Positions 34,479-45,240 of a stretch of 64,000 nucleotides of DNA are shown piece after piece. The stretch covers positions 71,947,578 through 72,011,577 of the forward strand of contig OW799233.1 of the NCBI GenBank assembly GCA_941918925.1. Direction: 5' to 3'. The position numbers and the translations under genes are program-made. The notes below the pieces were generated by a model, which searched no databases, was not told the DNA's origin, and worked only from the letters and a program-made list of their open reading frames with translations. Position 1 is the stretch's first letter. Each line of letters begins with the position of its first letter. This DNA comes from Phyto melanocephala. Lineage: Eukaryota > Arthropoda > Insecta > Diptera > Rhinophoridae.

Positions 34479-37235
34479 GAGGCGCCCAGCGCCAAAACGG
34501 CCTAACCCTCTTTTTAAAAAAAATCAAACTGACTATGCTGATATAACCGGAACCTTTTGAAATAAATATTAAAAAAGTCCCTATTGCATAGTATTACACT
34601 AGGTTATACTACCTGCTAAAAACTGTTTTTCCTCTATGCAAAGTTAAAAAAAATGTGGATGCCATAATGGCCTAAGCCACTTAGGTCAAATCGAATCCTA
34701 GAAATAAAAAATATGTGTGGGTTAGGCCAAAAACGCATGTTACGTTTAAATTTTTTAAAAATCAACTTTCTTTTTATATTCTGTGCTATTATTGTAATTT
34801 GCACTAGTCTGTGTAGGCACTGCATTTCTTGTTGTTTGTGTTTTCATGTTTTTTCGAAGTGCGTTATCAGTTTTTTAATTGAAAAAGTATTAGCAAGAAA
34901 AAATGAATAGTACGTGCATAAACATGTCTGATGCTGACTCGATGAGTTTACAAGACTTCGAAAATTCTGGATCGGAGTACGTCCCAACAGCAAGGTCATC
35001 AATTTCATCGGGCTCTTCCGAAGATACGTGGCCTGGGCCATCGGTACTTGCGGCAACAGAATCCCAGATCGGAATAACAGAAAATGATAGCAAGTCAGCT
35101 GAACTAGAGATCGACGTTGAAAGCAGCAATGAATTGAAAATATCTACTAGAAAACGGATTGCCAAAAAATCTAACTGGAAAAAACACGTAAGTAAAGTTC
35201 AGAGAAATTCCGGAAAATCTTATAAAACTGTTGAAGGAGTTATGAAGCCAGCCAAAACACTTAATGCACTTGAATGTCCATGTCCGTTAAAATGCCATCA
35301 GCATTTCAGTGAAAATAATTTGCGAAGTATTTTTGAAAATTTTTATAAAATTGGTGATCATGATTTGCAAAATGCTTATATATGTGGACAAATTGCAGTA
35401 ATTGAAACAAGAAGATCTTATAAGAAGTCTATTGGCGAAAGCCGAAGATCAAGTACAAGAATTTACAAACTTCCTGGAGTAAAAAATCTCGGAATGAATG
35501 TCTGCAAAAGATATTTTAAGCAGATCTTACAAATAACCGATGGTCGTATTACACGTGCACTTAATCATAGAGCACCTGGAAGTGTCACAACTACACCAAA
35601 ATTGGACCAAAGAGGAAGACACCCACCTCATAATAAGACCAGCGTTGAAGCTACAGAAATCGTGAAAGAATTTGTCAATAAATTTCCGAGATATAGCTCC
35701 CACTATTCAAGAAATAAGAATATTCAAAGAGAATTTCTCGCACCTACCTTAAACATATCGATTATGTACAAGCTATATCGTGGAACTGTAGAAATGGGCA
35801 AAGTTGTATCTAAATTCGTTTTCACCAAAATCCAATTTCCGACAGCTGCAAAAAATGTGATTCTTTTAAAGTAAAAATCGAAGCCACAGGTGATCCTTCT
35901 GAAAGGAAAAGGATTACGAGCGAAAGAGATTTGCATCACCGAAAAGCTGAATCAGCTAGAACTGGGATGCAATTGGACTCGCAACTTAACAAGGAAGAAT
36001 ATGCAGTTATAGCATTCGATCTTATGAAAACTCTGCCGACACCAGTCATTTCCACAGGGGTAGCATACTACAAAAGACAGCTATGGACCTATTGTCTTGG
36101 TATTCATGACCTTATCACTAACAAGTCATTTATGTATACCTGGAATGAGGGAATAGCTTCACGTGGCCCAAAGGAAATAGGGTCTTGCATTATGCATTAC
36201 GTGAAAGCCAATGTCAAATGTAAGAAGTTAATAATGTATAGCGATCAATGTGGTGGCCAAAACCGGAACATAAGAATGAGCAGTATTTGCACATACATGG
36301 TCAATAATTCGACCTTTCCGGTGAAACAGATAGATCACAAATTTTTAGTATCTGGCCACTCATTCCTACCATGCGATCAAGATTTTGGTCTCATAGAAAA
36401 GGAAAAAAAATATTATCAGGACATTTTTACGCCTGATGATTGGGATTGTGTAATCATCACGGCAAAAAAAAGGGAACCATTTCACTTGGTAAAGATGACG
36501 GCAGATGATATTAAAAGCATATCCTTAATCGAAAAACTAGTGACAAACAGAAAAATCTCCGCAGACAAGACTTCAAAAGTTGAATGGCTTAAGATTCTGT
36601 GGCTTCGATTCCAAAATGTGAAGTCATTTATAATTCAATTCAAATATTCAAATAACATAGATGTTTTATTTGAAGAAGTTGATATTTCAAAGAGGAACTC
36701 CAGTAAGTTTGTAAATTTTGAATTAAAACCGCTTTATCCTGGAGGACGATTCATTGAAGCTGCAAAGTTTAAGGATTTACAGGAACTCATAGAGTTCATA
36801 CCTCCTATAAAGCATGCATTTTACAATAATTTAAAAACAAATTCGAGAGCCGAAGAAGAAGATATTCAGGAAGAAGACGACTAATTATTATTATTAATTT
36901 ATATTATTTATTATTTTACTATTTATCTGAAGAAATTTTTTATGTTTTAATAAATGGAGCCAAAATGGCCTAACCCTCAGTTCCTATCAATATATTTTTT
37001 TTAAATGGATTCCAAAATGGCCTACCCCACTTTAATTTTTGTAATAACTATTCAAAACAGTCTTTATCTAAGTTAAATAAGACCTAATGATTAACCTAAA
37101 ACAAATATTACAACTAATATTTATTTACGATTAATAAAAAAATAATACAAATATTTTAAAAACTTATTTTCTTTTAATTTCGTTTTTCTCAGAACCATTT
37201 TTTTGGGCTTAGGCCGTTTTGGCGCTGAGCGCCTC
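34479..37235 (+). mobile_element. Sola-like DNA transposon, complete, TSD AATT
   Basis: Ends GAGGCGCCCAGCGCCAAAAC (34479) and, read inward from 37235, GAGGCGCTCAGCGCCAAAAC form a ~27-bp inverted repeat with one mismatch. AATT at 34475-34478 and 37236-37239 is the 4-bp duplication. Length 2757 bp. A GGCCTAA/GGCCTAC motif recurs near both ends (34499, 34667, 34719 reversed, 36969, 37018, 37211 reversed), likely transposase binding sites. It encodes one transposase gene with a single frameshift. Four-base duplications and the protein type suggest the Sola superfamily. Confidence 0.85.
34903..36884 (+). pseudogene. Sola-like DDE transposase with one frameshift
   Basis: Two long frames, 34903-35874 (323 codons) and 35931-36884 (317 codons), overlap in homology near 35817-35860, where a one-base shift separates them; downstream frame reading open through the gap shows C-x2-C followed by ERDLHHRKAESAR. 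The first part is acidic at the N-terminus, then basic, with a Cys-rich LECPCPLKCHQHF motif and KNLGMNVCKRYF. The second has FDLMKTLPTPV (likely first Asp), YKRQLWTYCLGIHD, MYSDQCGGQNRN (second Asp), DHKFLVSGHSFLPCDQD and LIEKEKKYYQ (Glu), and an acidic tail. Otherwise intact, so inactivation looks recent. Alternative: programmed frameshift, less likely. Confidence 0.8.
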
Positions 37236-37466
37236 AATTGTGATATGAAACGTAGGCAATTAATTTTACAATCAATATTAAACATTTTCAAATTCTGAAA
37301 TTTTTTAATTTTTATTATTATGATTAATTGTTTAGTACATAAGCAAGAAAAAATAAAGTTGACTGACACCGACTACAAGGTTTGGCTGATTTTTTTAATT
37401 ACGTCGGTGTCTTTTAAATTCCAAGTGTTTGAAAGAGCATTTTGGTTTGTAAAAAAAAAACATAGT
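37236..37466. other. AT-rich non-coding stretch between Sola-like element and hairpin MITE
   Basis: Flank of the Sola-like element after its AATT duplication. No gene, repeat or splice-like signal that I can support. Confidence 0.4.
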
Positions 37467-37716
37467 AGGGTAAATAACCCTTCGTTGCATACAGATCATG
37501 CAAATGTTGTAGATCTTGCAGGTCTAGTATATATATTCTTAAGTTTGCAACAACACAAAAACAATATACACTAAAATTACATTTCCCACACAAGCACATA
37601 TTTCCAATACTAAAAACAGTTGGAAATTTTTAAAGCAACGTTTGCAATAGAATATATATGTATGACGTGCAAGATCTGCAACATTTGCATCATGTTTACA
37701 ACGAAGGGTGATTTCC
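37467..37716. repeat. Hairpin MITE (~250 bp)
   Basis: The left arm (ACCCTTCGTTGCATACAG..., then CAAATGTTGTAGATCTTGCA) and the right arm (TGCAAGATCTGCAACATTTG...ACAACGAAGGGT) are inverted over about 75 bp with a ~100-bp loop. It could fold into one long hairpin, as short non-autonomous DNA elements do. No target duplication identified. Confidence 0.65.
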
Positions 37717-37778
37717 GCACAAATACCAAATATGTAAAATAATAATAGAAACATTTTTCTTAATCATAATAAACATTA

Positions 37779-37779
37779 T

Positions 37780-37831
<52 letters not shown>

Positions 37832-37850
37832 AATATATATATAATGTATT
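37779..37850. repeat. (TA)n microsatellite
   Basis: Near-continuous TATATA run with a few C/G interruptions. The flanking 37851-38168 is AT-rich without gene features apart from the intron side of the exon that follows. Confidence 0.9.
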
Positions 37851-38168
37851 TTTAAATTTTCAATAAATAAACGTAATAAGAAAAACTTTATACATATAAA
37901 TATTACTTTGCAATGGTTTTGCGTTAAGTTCATTTGAATTGATAATATTAAAAAAAACTTTTACTTCACAACCCTTATTAATAATCATTTTAATTAAATA
38001 TGTGTTGTAATTATAACAATCATTTTTGTTAATTAAAGACGTGCCAGTTTATGTTATTACTTGACTATTAACAATTAAGATACAAAACTTGTATTTACAA
38101 AATCTGTTGCTGATTGAATTTTAACTAAACCTTCAATTGCATTAACGAAAAACCCTTACCACCCTTAC

Positions 38169-38346
38169 CATTTGATATAACCATATTTGCTTGTAAGCCT
38201 GGGTCGTCAGGCATTAGCCTAATACCTACACCCATTGGTCCTTCATGTACATTAAGAAAATGACCAACTCCATGTCCAGTGCCATGTCCGTAATCCAAGC
38301 CAATGTCCCAAAGAGATTTTCGGGCTATTGTGTCTAAAACTTGTCC
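38169..38346 (-). CDS. ApepP: Xaa-Pro aminopeptidase (M24B) internal exon
   Basis: The only host-type gene piece in the window. The minus strand reads GQVLDTIARKSLWDIGLDY, then GHGTGHGVGHFLNVHEGP and MGVGIRLMPDDPGLQANMVISN, 59 codons plus one base with no stop. GHGTGHGVG...HEGP is the metal-binding core of the cytosolic proline-specific aminopeptidase that removes N-terminal residues before proline; the first His of GHGTGH and the Glu of HEGP fit metal/catalytic roles. The acceptor is TTTTTATAG before GGACAA and the donor is G|GTAAGG, leaving phase 1. The expected next residues (EPG...) are not in the adjacent sequence. Flanking exons are not seen, so the gene must have very long introns or this is a stray copy. 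A retrocopy is excluded by the splice sites. Confidence 0.8.
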
Positions 38347-39439
38347 CTATAAAAAGAAAATACAAGTAATAAAATATTATAATTTTTAATTTGTATTATT
38401 TAAACATAAATAAATTTAAATTTTATGATTTTTTTTATTCTTTTCGATAAAGAACTAACTTCCACATGTTGGAATATTTTATTATATTTTTATTATATTC
38501 TTTGTTGTGAATGTTGAACCATAAAAGAAACGATGAACTTTGATTTACAGTTAATTACACTATGCTAGTTAAAAAAACAGACAAGCCGGGCACCTAGCGT
38601 TTTAACATAATTCGGGTACGCTGAATCGAGTGGTGCCCGAGGTTTTTTAAGATTGGCTCTGGTTTTCGAGATATACCGTTATTTCGAAAATGGAGGAGGT
38701 TGCACAACATATGTTCGCGTAATTCAAAAACGCTTTAGCTTATTGAAAAAAACTTAAAAAACCGAAATTCCGCAATAAAATTTCCTTTAAGAAAAATAAA
38801 ACTTCTTTCTAATATCCGCAGTCGTTTTAGAAACATAATTTTTTTTTTGAAAAAAATTAATTTTTTTACCAAAATTTCGAAATTTTTGTTTTTAAAAATT
38901 CAGCTAGGCTTCTAATTTTTTGCAGAAATATAAAAAACGAAGCTGATAACAAAACAAGCCGTAAATGTTAGCAACTTTTGATTTTATTCACAAAAGTCGA
39001 CCAATTTTAATTAATTTAAGAATTTAATAAAACGCAAAACCCCTAAGGGATGGTGATAAAGGGAAAGTATTATTTGAGAAAATGTTAAGAACAAAAAACA
39101 TTGGAGGTCGGTCATACATTTTATCCCCCTAGGAGTGAATCCTAGGCCTTAGAAAGAAATGATGGGTATGAAAAATAAAATTGCGCTGGTCATTTGGCCC
39201 GTCTAGAGGTATCTCAGGCGCTGCAGGTGCAAAATTTAAGGCTAGAGTTCTACGCGTATAAAAAACAAAGTTCCAAAAAAAATAAGCTGTTAATGATTAA
39301 AGTCTGTCTACAACTTTTGATTTTTTCAGAAAAGATGAAATTTTTTAATTTTTTATAATAACCAAACTAAAAAATTTTTGTTGTTAAGTAGCTAAAGTTA
39401 AAGTTTTTATTTAGAAATGTATTCTTCTTTCTCCTGCAG

Positions 39440-40619
39440 ATTCCAACAAATATCCCCTAATAGCGAATCAAGTTATTTGCCGCTATACCAGTGTCCGAGC
39501 CTGGCCGTTACTTGGTGAAATCTCTCGCCATGTTCATCAGACTCGGCTGGTGATTGTTCATTAAATTTTTCGGCATGGTAATGCAAAAAATGTATTTTCA
39601 ATGGCATTCTAACGTTTAAGTTTTTAAATGCGGTCAGCATATTTTTGATTAAAATTCACCAGTTTTAATACATTTTCTATTACTGATTTCACACAATTCC
39701 AGGCCAATAGCTCGATATCATTCAATGCAACCTCAAATTCATGGTCCTTCATAAGACGAATGTCCGGTCCATTAAGAGTTACACATTCCACATTATGATA
39801 TTAAATATAAATCTAATTTAATAAAGTAGTTAGAGTTCATACCTTTTTTTACTTTCATGCCGCTTAATCGTGGAAAAATTCGGTGCAATTCGGTAAAAGC
39901 AACACCATCTGGGCTCAATGCTTTTATAAGATTTTTTACAATACCCAGTTTGATGTGGAGTAGAGGAAACAAAATCTTTTTCATCGGCACAAGTGGTAAT
40001 TCAATAACATTGTTTCTATGCAATCTGCTTTCCTCACGTAAAGTCCAGTCCCGTTTATTTTACTGGCCGCCATCGAGACGCGTATTCCATAAGCACATAA
40101 AGCACATATTTTTAGTATAGCCCAATTGCATGCCTCTTAAATGTGCTACCACTTTTAAATCTCTGCATATTTTTCACTTGTGGTCTTTATATTTAATTAA
40201 CTGCATTATTTTTTCATTGATGCGTATGTCTCTTTAGTATTTGTGCTTAGTGCTATCGGAATATGACTTTTTAAATTAGTGACATGTAGCAAAACTGCTT
40301 TTAAGCTACTTTTGGAAGAATCAATAAATAAGCGCCAATCTCCAGGATTATATTCATTTTGCATTGTTAAAACCAAGCCGCGGATGTCAGTACAATACGC
40401 GATAGAATTATTCTCAATAGATTTTAAAAAAGTCGTAAAGCGTCTATGGCGATTGTATATTTGTACACCTGGTGCTAAAATATTAGCTCGTTTTAACTCT
40501 TTTGCCAAGAGAATGCTCTGTCTTGGAGATAATTTTAGACGCCGTACCATTATATCCAGACGATATTGCATGATCTCATTGTGACTGCATGGAACCGTGA
40601 TACATGACGGTTGATACAT
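39440..40619 (-). pseudogene. Unassigned RNase H-fold-like transposase candidate (transposon 2)
   Basis: The fuller member of the family. The minus-strand frame 40619-40206 gives an N-terminal region (MVRRLKLSPRQSILLAKELK, then NILAPGVQIYNRHRRF) and DWRLFIDSSKSSLKAVLLH. After a break: CRDLKVVAHLRGMQLGYTKN, CFMCLW, PLLHIKLGIVKNLIKALS, FPRLSGMKVKKG. Then GPDIRLMKD and near 39500-39560 SDEHGERFHQVTARLGHWYS. Asp in FIDSS, Asp in RDLKV and Glu in HGERFHQ are a possible D-D-E set (inference). About 70 bp inserted after KVKKG (39773-39845, begins GTATGA) may be an intron or an insertion. Several stops: dead copy. Confidence 0.7.
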
Positions 40620-40970
40620 TTATACCATATATAACACTTAAAGAAAAATATGATTCATACAAGGTACTTCAGTACTTCTTCAGTTTCAGTAGTGATTTTA
40701 CGTCGACTTGGCATATTTTTATATTTACCACACACATAACAAAAGTAATTAAACTTTTTACATGCCTCCATCTTAGATATTTCAATGTAACTGATTGGAT
40801 TCAAGACTTTCAAAGGCTTTTAACTTCACTAATCACTTTCGCAAGCACTTTCCATATGACAGTGAAGGGGTTTAGGAACTCTTATTTATACTGTAATTGT
40901 TTTAATCAAAGTACCTGTCGAGACCTTCATGACCATGTTTTTAAAAAAAACCAGGACGAATAATATTTCT

Positions 40971-42441
40971 ACCTGTTCCAGTGCCCATGTTCTGTAACTC
41001 TCGCTACGAGAAACTTTTCACTTGAAACATGTAAATTGGTACAGAAATACAACAAATCGAAACAAACAGCTGTTTTTTCTCACTGTACTGTTTCTGTAAC
41101 TATTCATGCGAGAAATACCTGTCACGTAAGAAAAATACTCGTAAGCCATTAAAAAAGTGTTTCTGTAAAGTTTTCAGGCGAGAACTTCTCACTTTGAACA
41201 GTCAAAATAAGTCACAAACAAAAAGACCGCGAGATTGCAAAAACTTTGAGCCAAAAAATATAAAAAGTCAAAAATCAGTGACAAAAACATGGAAAATGTA
41301 AAGTTTAAATGTTTTTTTTTATTATTAATGCATACATATGTATGTATTAATATTATAAATTTGTTATCGTTAAGAAAAATATGCGGGTTTCAAAGCAACA
41401 AAAAGGAAAATTAGATATTGAGTTTAAACTATCGAACCTTCTATAAAATATTTTGTAATTGAAATAATGTTTTTTTTTTGTGCTTTAAACTTTTATGTAT
41501 GTAAAAGAAAGAAATTAGGAAATGAAAAATTAATTACTTTAAATTTGAGGTTATAAATTTTCTTACTACGGGAAATAATTTATGGTAACTATCTTTGTTT
41601 AATTTACAAAAGTTTTTATATTTCTAAAAAAGATAGATTTTTTTTTATATTGATTATATTTTTACAATCATCAAAGTCATTTAAAGTTTAAAAAAACTAA
41701 CTAACTAAATAAAATTGCTAAATTCTTTTCATTTATTTTTTTTTATTTCAATTTCGAAATAATTTTTATTATTTTTTTATTCCTTTTTTATTTAGACCTT
41801 AAATATTTACAAAAAGTGTTTATTGTTTAACCAAATTGTTTAATTTGTATGTCGTGTGTCCTAAACAAAAATCCTAAATACACCACCATCATCATTATGT
41901 TTTTCATAAAAAGGAAACAATGTTACCAATGTCTTGGAAAGTGAAGGCAAATTTGTATTCCTTACACATTTTCTCATAAAAGGTGCCTTCAAGCAGAACC
42001 ATTGCTGATGATCTGCTTAAGCGATATAGTTCCTTAAATCAATTCTCCGGCATTTCAAAAGAGTCTGTTGAATCGCACAACCTTTTGCGATGAATCCGCA
42101 ACATATTCCTTTCATCATCCCCAACCGCTCTAACTAAAGCTGCATTGTACATTTTATTTCTTTCTTCTGCACTTATTTTTTTAAACACTTTTATTTTCTA
42201 AATTTTATATGTATTATTATTTCCGCACTTCTAAAGTTTATTTTTTTCTTCTTCTTCTTCTTATAATTAAGTATAATTTTTGATAGCTCTAACGTAACAA
42301 CGTAATCATAAATGGTATTTTTCGCCATGAGTTACAGATACACTTTTTTCTCACACATCGAGAAACGGTGGGATATTTTGTTTCATGACTTTTCGATGCG
42401 AGAAGTTCTCACTAAAGTTACAGAACATGGGTACAGGTATA
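40971..42441 (-). mobile_element. Harbinger-like element nested in transposon 2
   Basis: Inverted ends ACCTGTTCCAGTGCCCATGTTC (left) and ACCTGTACCCATGTTC (read inward from the right). A subterminal motif TTCTGTAACT...GCGAGAA...TCTCAC recurs near both ends (about 40985, 41090, 41160, 42335, 42385). A transposase N-terminal remnant lies at 42010-42190. Target duplications not resolved. The rest (41300-41900, 42190-42290) is AT-rich and non-coding. Confidence 0.6.
42010..42190 (-). pseudogene. PIF/Harbinger transposase N-terminal remnant
   Basis: The minus strand reads, with one stop and a frame change, ERNKMYNAALVRAVG, then DSFEMPENxFKELYRLSRSS and MVLLEG. The F-x-P-(E/D)-x-x-F-x-x-x-(Y/F)-R-L-S block is typical of HARBI1-type transposases just before their catalytic domain. 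No DDE core found downstream. Confidence 0.55.
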
Positions 42442-43142
42442 ACAATAGAATATGTTATTTAAGTTTTTTACAAGACCGATTAGTGCGGTTTTGACTGCAC
42501 AATAAAAGACCGATTTGCATGGTTTTGTAAGCACAATAAAATACAAAGATGTAAGCATTTATGACTTTATTTCTTAATTCTAAGAATTTTTTAATCGGTA
42601 ACTTCACTTCTTAGGGGGGCTCCCATACAAATATTGCGTTATATGAAATTCTTAAATTAACTAAAATTTGTCGACTTTTGTGAATAGAATCAAAAATTGC
42701 TAACAGATTTTAAAGATTTATGGCTTGTTTTGTTATCAGCTTCGTTTTTTATATTTCTGCAAAAAATTAGAAGCCTAGCTGCATTTTTTGAATTTTTAAA
42801 AAACAAAAATTTCGAAATTTTTTTTTTACAAAAATAAAAATATGTTTCTAAAACGACTGCGGATATTTTACTTTTCTTAAAGGAAATTTTATTGCGGAAT
42901 TTCGGTTTTTTAAGTTTTTTCAATAAGCTAAAGCGTTTTTGAGTTACGCGAACATATGTTGTGCAACCTCCTCAATTTTCGAAATAACGGTATATCTCGA
43001 AAACCAGAGCCATTCTTAAAAAACCGTGGGCACCACTGAATTCAGCGTACCCGAATTATGTTAAAACGCCAGGTGTCCAGCTTGTCACGAAAAAAAAGTG
43101 TAAATTTCTTGCACAGTGTTATGTTACTAGCTTAAAGTCTTA

Positions 43143-43515
43143 GGGCCATTATTACAACTTGCCGACAAAGTTCATGTTAATAAAAGGTAACTTTTGTTAA
43201 CGTGAGCAATAAACTGACCATTAAGTATTTTTCGTTATTACAACCTGCCTGTAAAATAAATTGTATTTATTTTAAATTTATTAGTTTTTTAAAACCAAAG
43301 TGGCAACGACAAGCAAATAGTAAACAATTCCCTTATACGGTAGAAAATATGGTAACTTTTAATTATAAACCTCACGTTAAAAGTTAAAGGTAGAGTGATC
43401 TTCCCTTTAACTTATCGGACACTTTTAGGTTAAAGTGAAGTTGTAATAACGAAAAACTAGTTATCTGTCCGATAACATCCTAACTTTAGTTATTGGTAAG
43501 TTATAATAATGGCCC
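43143..43515. mobile_element. MITE with TA duplication inserted in a BEL LTR
   Basis: Ends GGGCCATTATTACAACTT and, read inward, GGGCCATTATTATAACTT; TA at 43141-43142 and 43516-43517. A second inverted pair inside (TTTTCGTTATTACAACCTG near 43228; AAGTTGTAATAACGAAAAAC near 43438) gives a nested palindrome. No gene: the 61-codon frame inside is a by-product of the repeats. Confidence 0.75.
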
Positions 43516-43724
43516 TAAGAATGTTAAAGGAATGCAATCCCGTTATTATTTTATGTATTTATTTTGAGTATGTACATTTGTATAAAAACCAAGTGTATGA
43601 ATGTATGTATATTATATAAACGAAAAGAGCAACATGAGATTTAAAGGAGCTAAATCATTGAAAGTTAGAGTTACAAAATATTTAGTTAATAATAAAAAAT
43701 TTTAATTAGTATTTTGACTGAACA
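43516..43724 (-). mobile_element. BEL element 2, 3' LTR
   Basis: About 209 bp nearly identical to 49957-50170. On the minus strand it starts TGTTCAGTC directly after the purine tract AATGGGGGCAGTA (43725-43737). The far end is disturbed by the MITE. Confidence 0.8.
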
Positions 43725-44604
43725 TACTGCCCCCATTGAAAGGCACTTTCAATCGGCTTCGGTAGGTAAGTTTATGAATGGATCGTCGAACAACCCCTTT
43801 TGATGTTTTTAGATCAACTACTCTCACCTTTTCGTCACGACCTGGGATAGCTTTGATGATACGCGCTAAGAGCCAATTCTGAGGTGGAATATTGTCTTCA
43901 TGAATAATAACAATATAGTATGCCACGACGACCTATAAACCTTTCAAGACATAAAAGAAATGTATTAGTTCAATATGAACAGCTTTAGATAAGAAGTAAA
44001 CGAAAATAGCAACATAACTTTTATAAGGAGCCTTTCCCCTTATGCGATAAGAGGTGTAGAAAGGACCGAAAGAGTTTACACCTGGCACGAGAAAAGGACG
44101 TGGAGCCTTGAAGCGATCTTCTGAAGATTAACCATTAATTGTTGGAATAACCGAGGATTGTATTTGAAACAGTGTACAAAATTTCTAACGATTTCTCTGG
44201 CATTTACTCCCCATATTTGTTGGCGAAGAATACCAAGAAGCGCCTTGGAGCCAGCGTGTAAATATTCGATAAAAAGTTTCGTGAATCGATGATCCTTTGG
44301 TAAAATTACTGAAATTTGGTTTCATATTATAACGGTGGATTTGCTAGCCGACCACCCACTCGAACGATGACTAAAGTTGAATTACAACGGGGCTAATTTT
44401 TAAAAACTAGGTTTTAAGTTTTCTCCTTTGTTGGGAAAGTCAATTTCTTCTCTAAATTATGATTATTGAATATTGTGTACAATTCGTAAAATGATGATTG
44501 CAGTTCTTCAGAGGTTACAAAAATGTTACGATTTTGCTTGTTGAAGACTCGATGAATGTAAGCGACAATGCGAAGAATACGAAGAATGCCTAGAAATTAA
44601 ATAA
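43725..44604 (-). pseudogene. BEL/Pao integrase remnant (element 2)
   Basis: On the minus strand, in changing frames: RVGGRLANPPL near 44350, a degraded zinc region, and the C-terminal domain (43926-43702) with EDNIPPQNWLLARIIKA, KVRVVDLKTSKG and a final GGSMFS, typical of the end of BEL pol. Stops throughout. It lies immediately inside the 3' LTR, as expected. The RT and RNase H that should precede it are missing; the dispersed repeat at 44605-45240 sits at the deletion point. Confidence 0.8.
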
Positions 44605-45240
44605 TCCACCTGTGGTGTACAAGGGTATATATAGCTTTGTCATTCCGTTTGTAATTTCTACATTTTTCATTTCCGACCCCATATACACATATACAATATA
44701 TACATTTATTTTCTGAAAGCTTATGAATAGAGGAGTCGATTCAGCCCTGACCGTCTGTCCGTGTGTTGGTTGAAATCAACTTTTAAAAGCAACTATATGT
44801 TCCTCAGATCTGTATATGGTATCAATCTCTTGGAAATATCCACGAATGAATCGCAATTGAAATTCAGCACAATCGCCCCATAACTTTCTGAGATATGAGC
44901 AAAAAACCACGACCACCTCGTTTTTTACACAATTACAACAACAACATACATACATACAAAAAAAATATATTAAAAATATAAAAAAAAAATAAAAAAATTT
45001 ACAAAAAAAAAAATTTTTAAAAAATATATAAAAAAATAATAAAATATAAATAATATATTAAATAAAAAAAAATTTTTTTGGCTCAGCTGGGATTCGATGC
45101 CACATTTATTCTAACCAGTATATACGTATGTACGTATTTTATATGAGATGAATGGTGATACAAACAATTGTTATTGCATGACCACACGTTGTGAAGGGTA
45201 TATAAGATTCGGCACGGCCGAATATAGCACTGTTACTTGT
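44605..45240 (+). repeat. Dispersed fly repeat with tRNA-like box, copy 3
   Basis: Same order and orientation as 22737-23491: CCACCTGTGG, GTCATTCCGTTTGTAATTTC, GACCGTCTGTCCGTG, CACGACCACCTCG, oligo-A, TGGCTCAGCTGGGATTCGATGCC (45079-45101), CACGTTGTGAAGGGTATATAAG and GCACTGTTACTTGT. Slightly shorter, with fewer CCGTCTG repeats, and the first ten bases (ATACCCTTCA) are lost. Confidence 0.8.

Larger units (their letters stand above)
38558..43118 (-). mobile_element. Long-TIR DNA transposon 2 (CACT termini, TTA target duplication)
   Basis: Starts CACTATGCTAG (38558) and, read inward from 43118, CACTGTGCAAG; TTA flanks both ends (38555-38557, 43119-43121). Inverted arms of about 490-500 bp run 38558-39050 and 42620-43118 and include shared blocks such as GGGCACC/GGACACC and TTCGAAATAACGG. 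After removing the nested Harbinger-like insert (40971-42441) about 3.1 kb remain, close to transposon 1 without its own insertion. The protein at 39440-40619 is of the same family. The arms of the two elements share layout but little sequence, so they are separate lineages. Confidence 0.85.

Noticed and set aside
34903..36884. Host gene with two exons
   Set aside because: Ends with matching inverted repeats and AATT duplications surround it, and no splice signals join the frames. It is a transposase.
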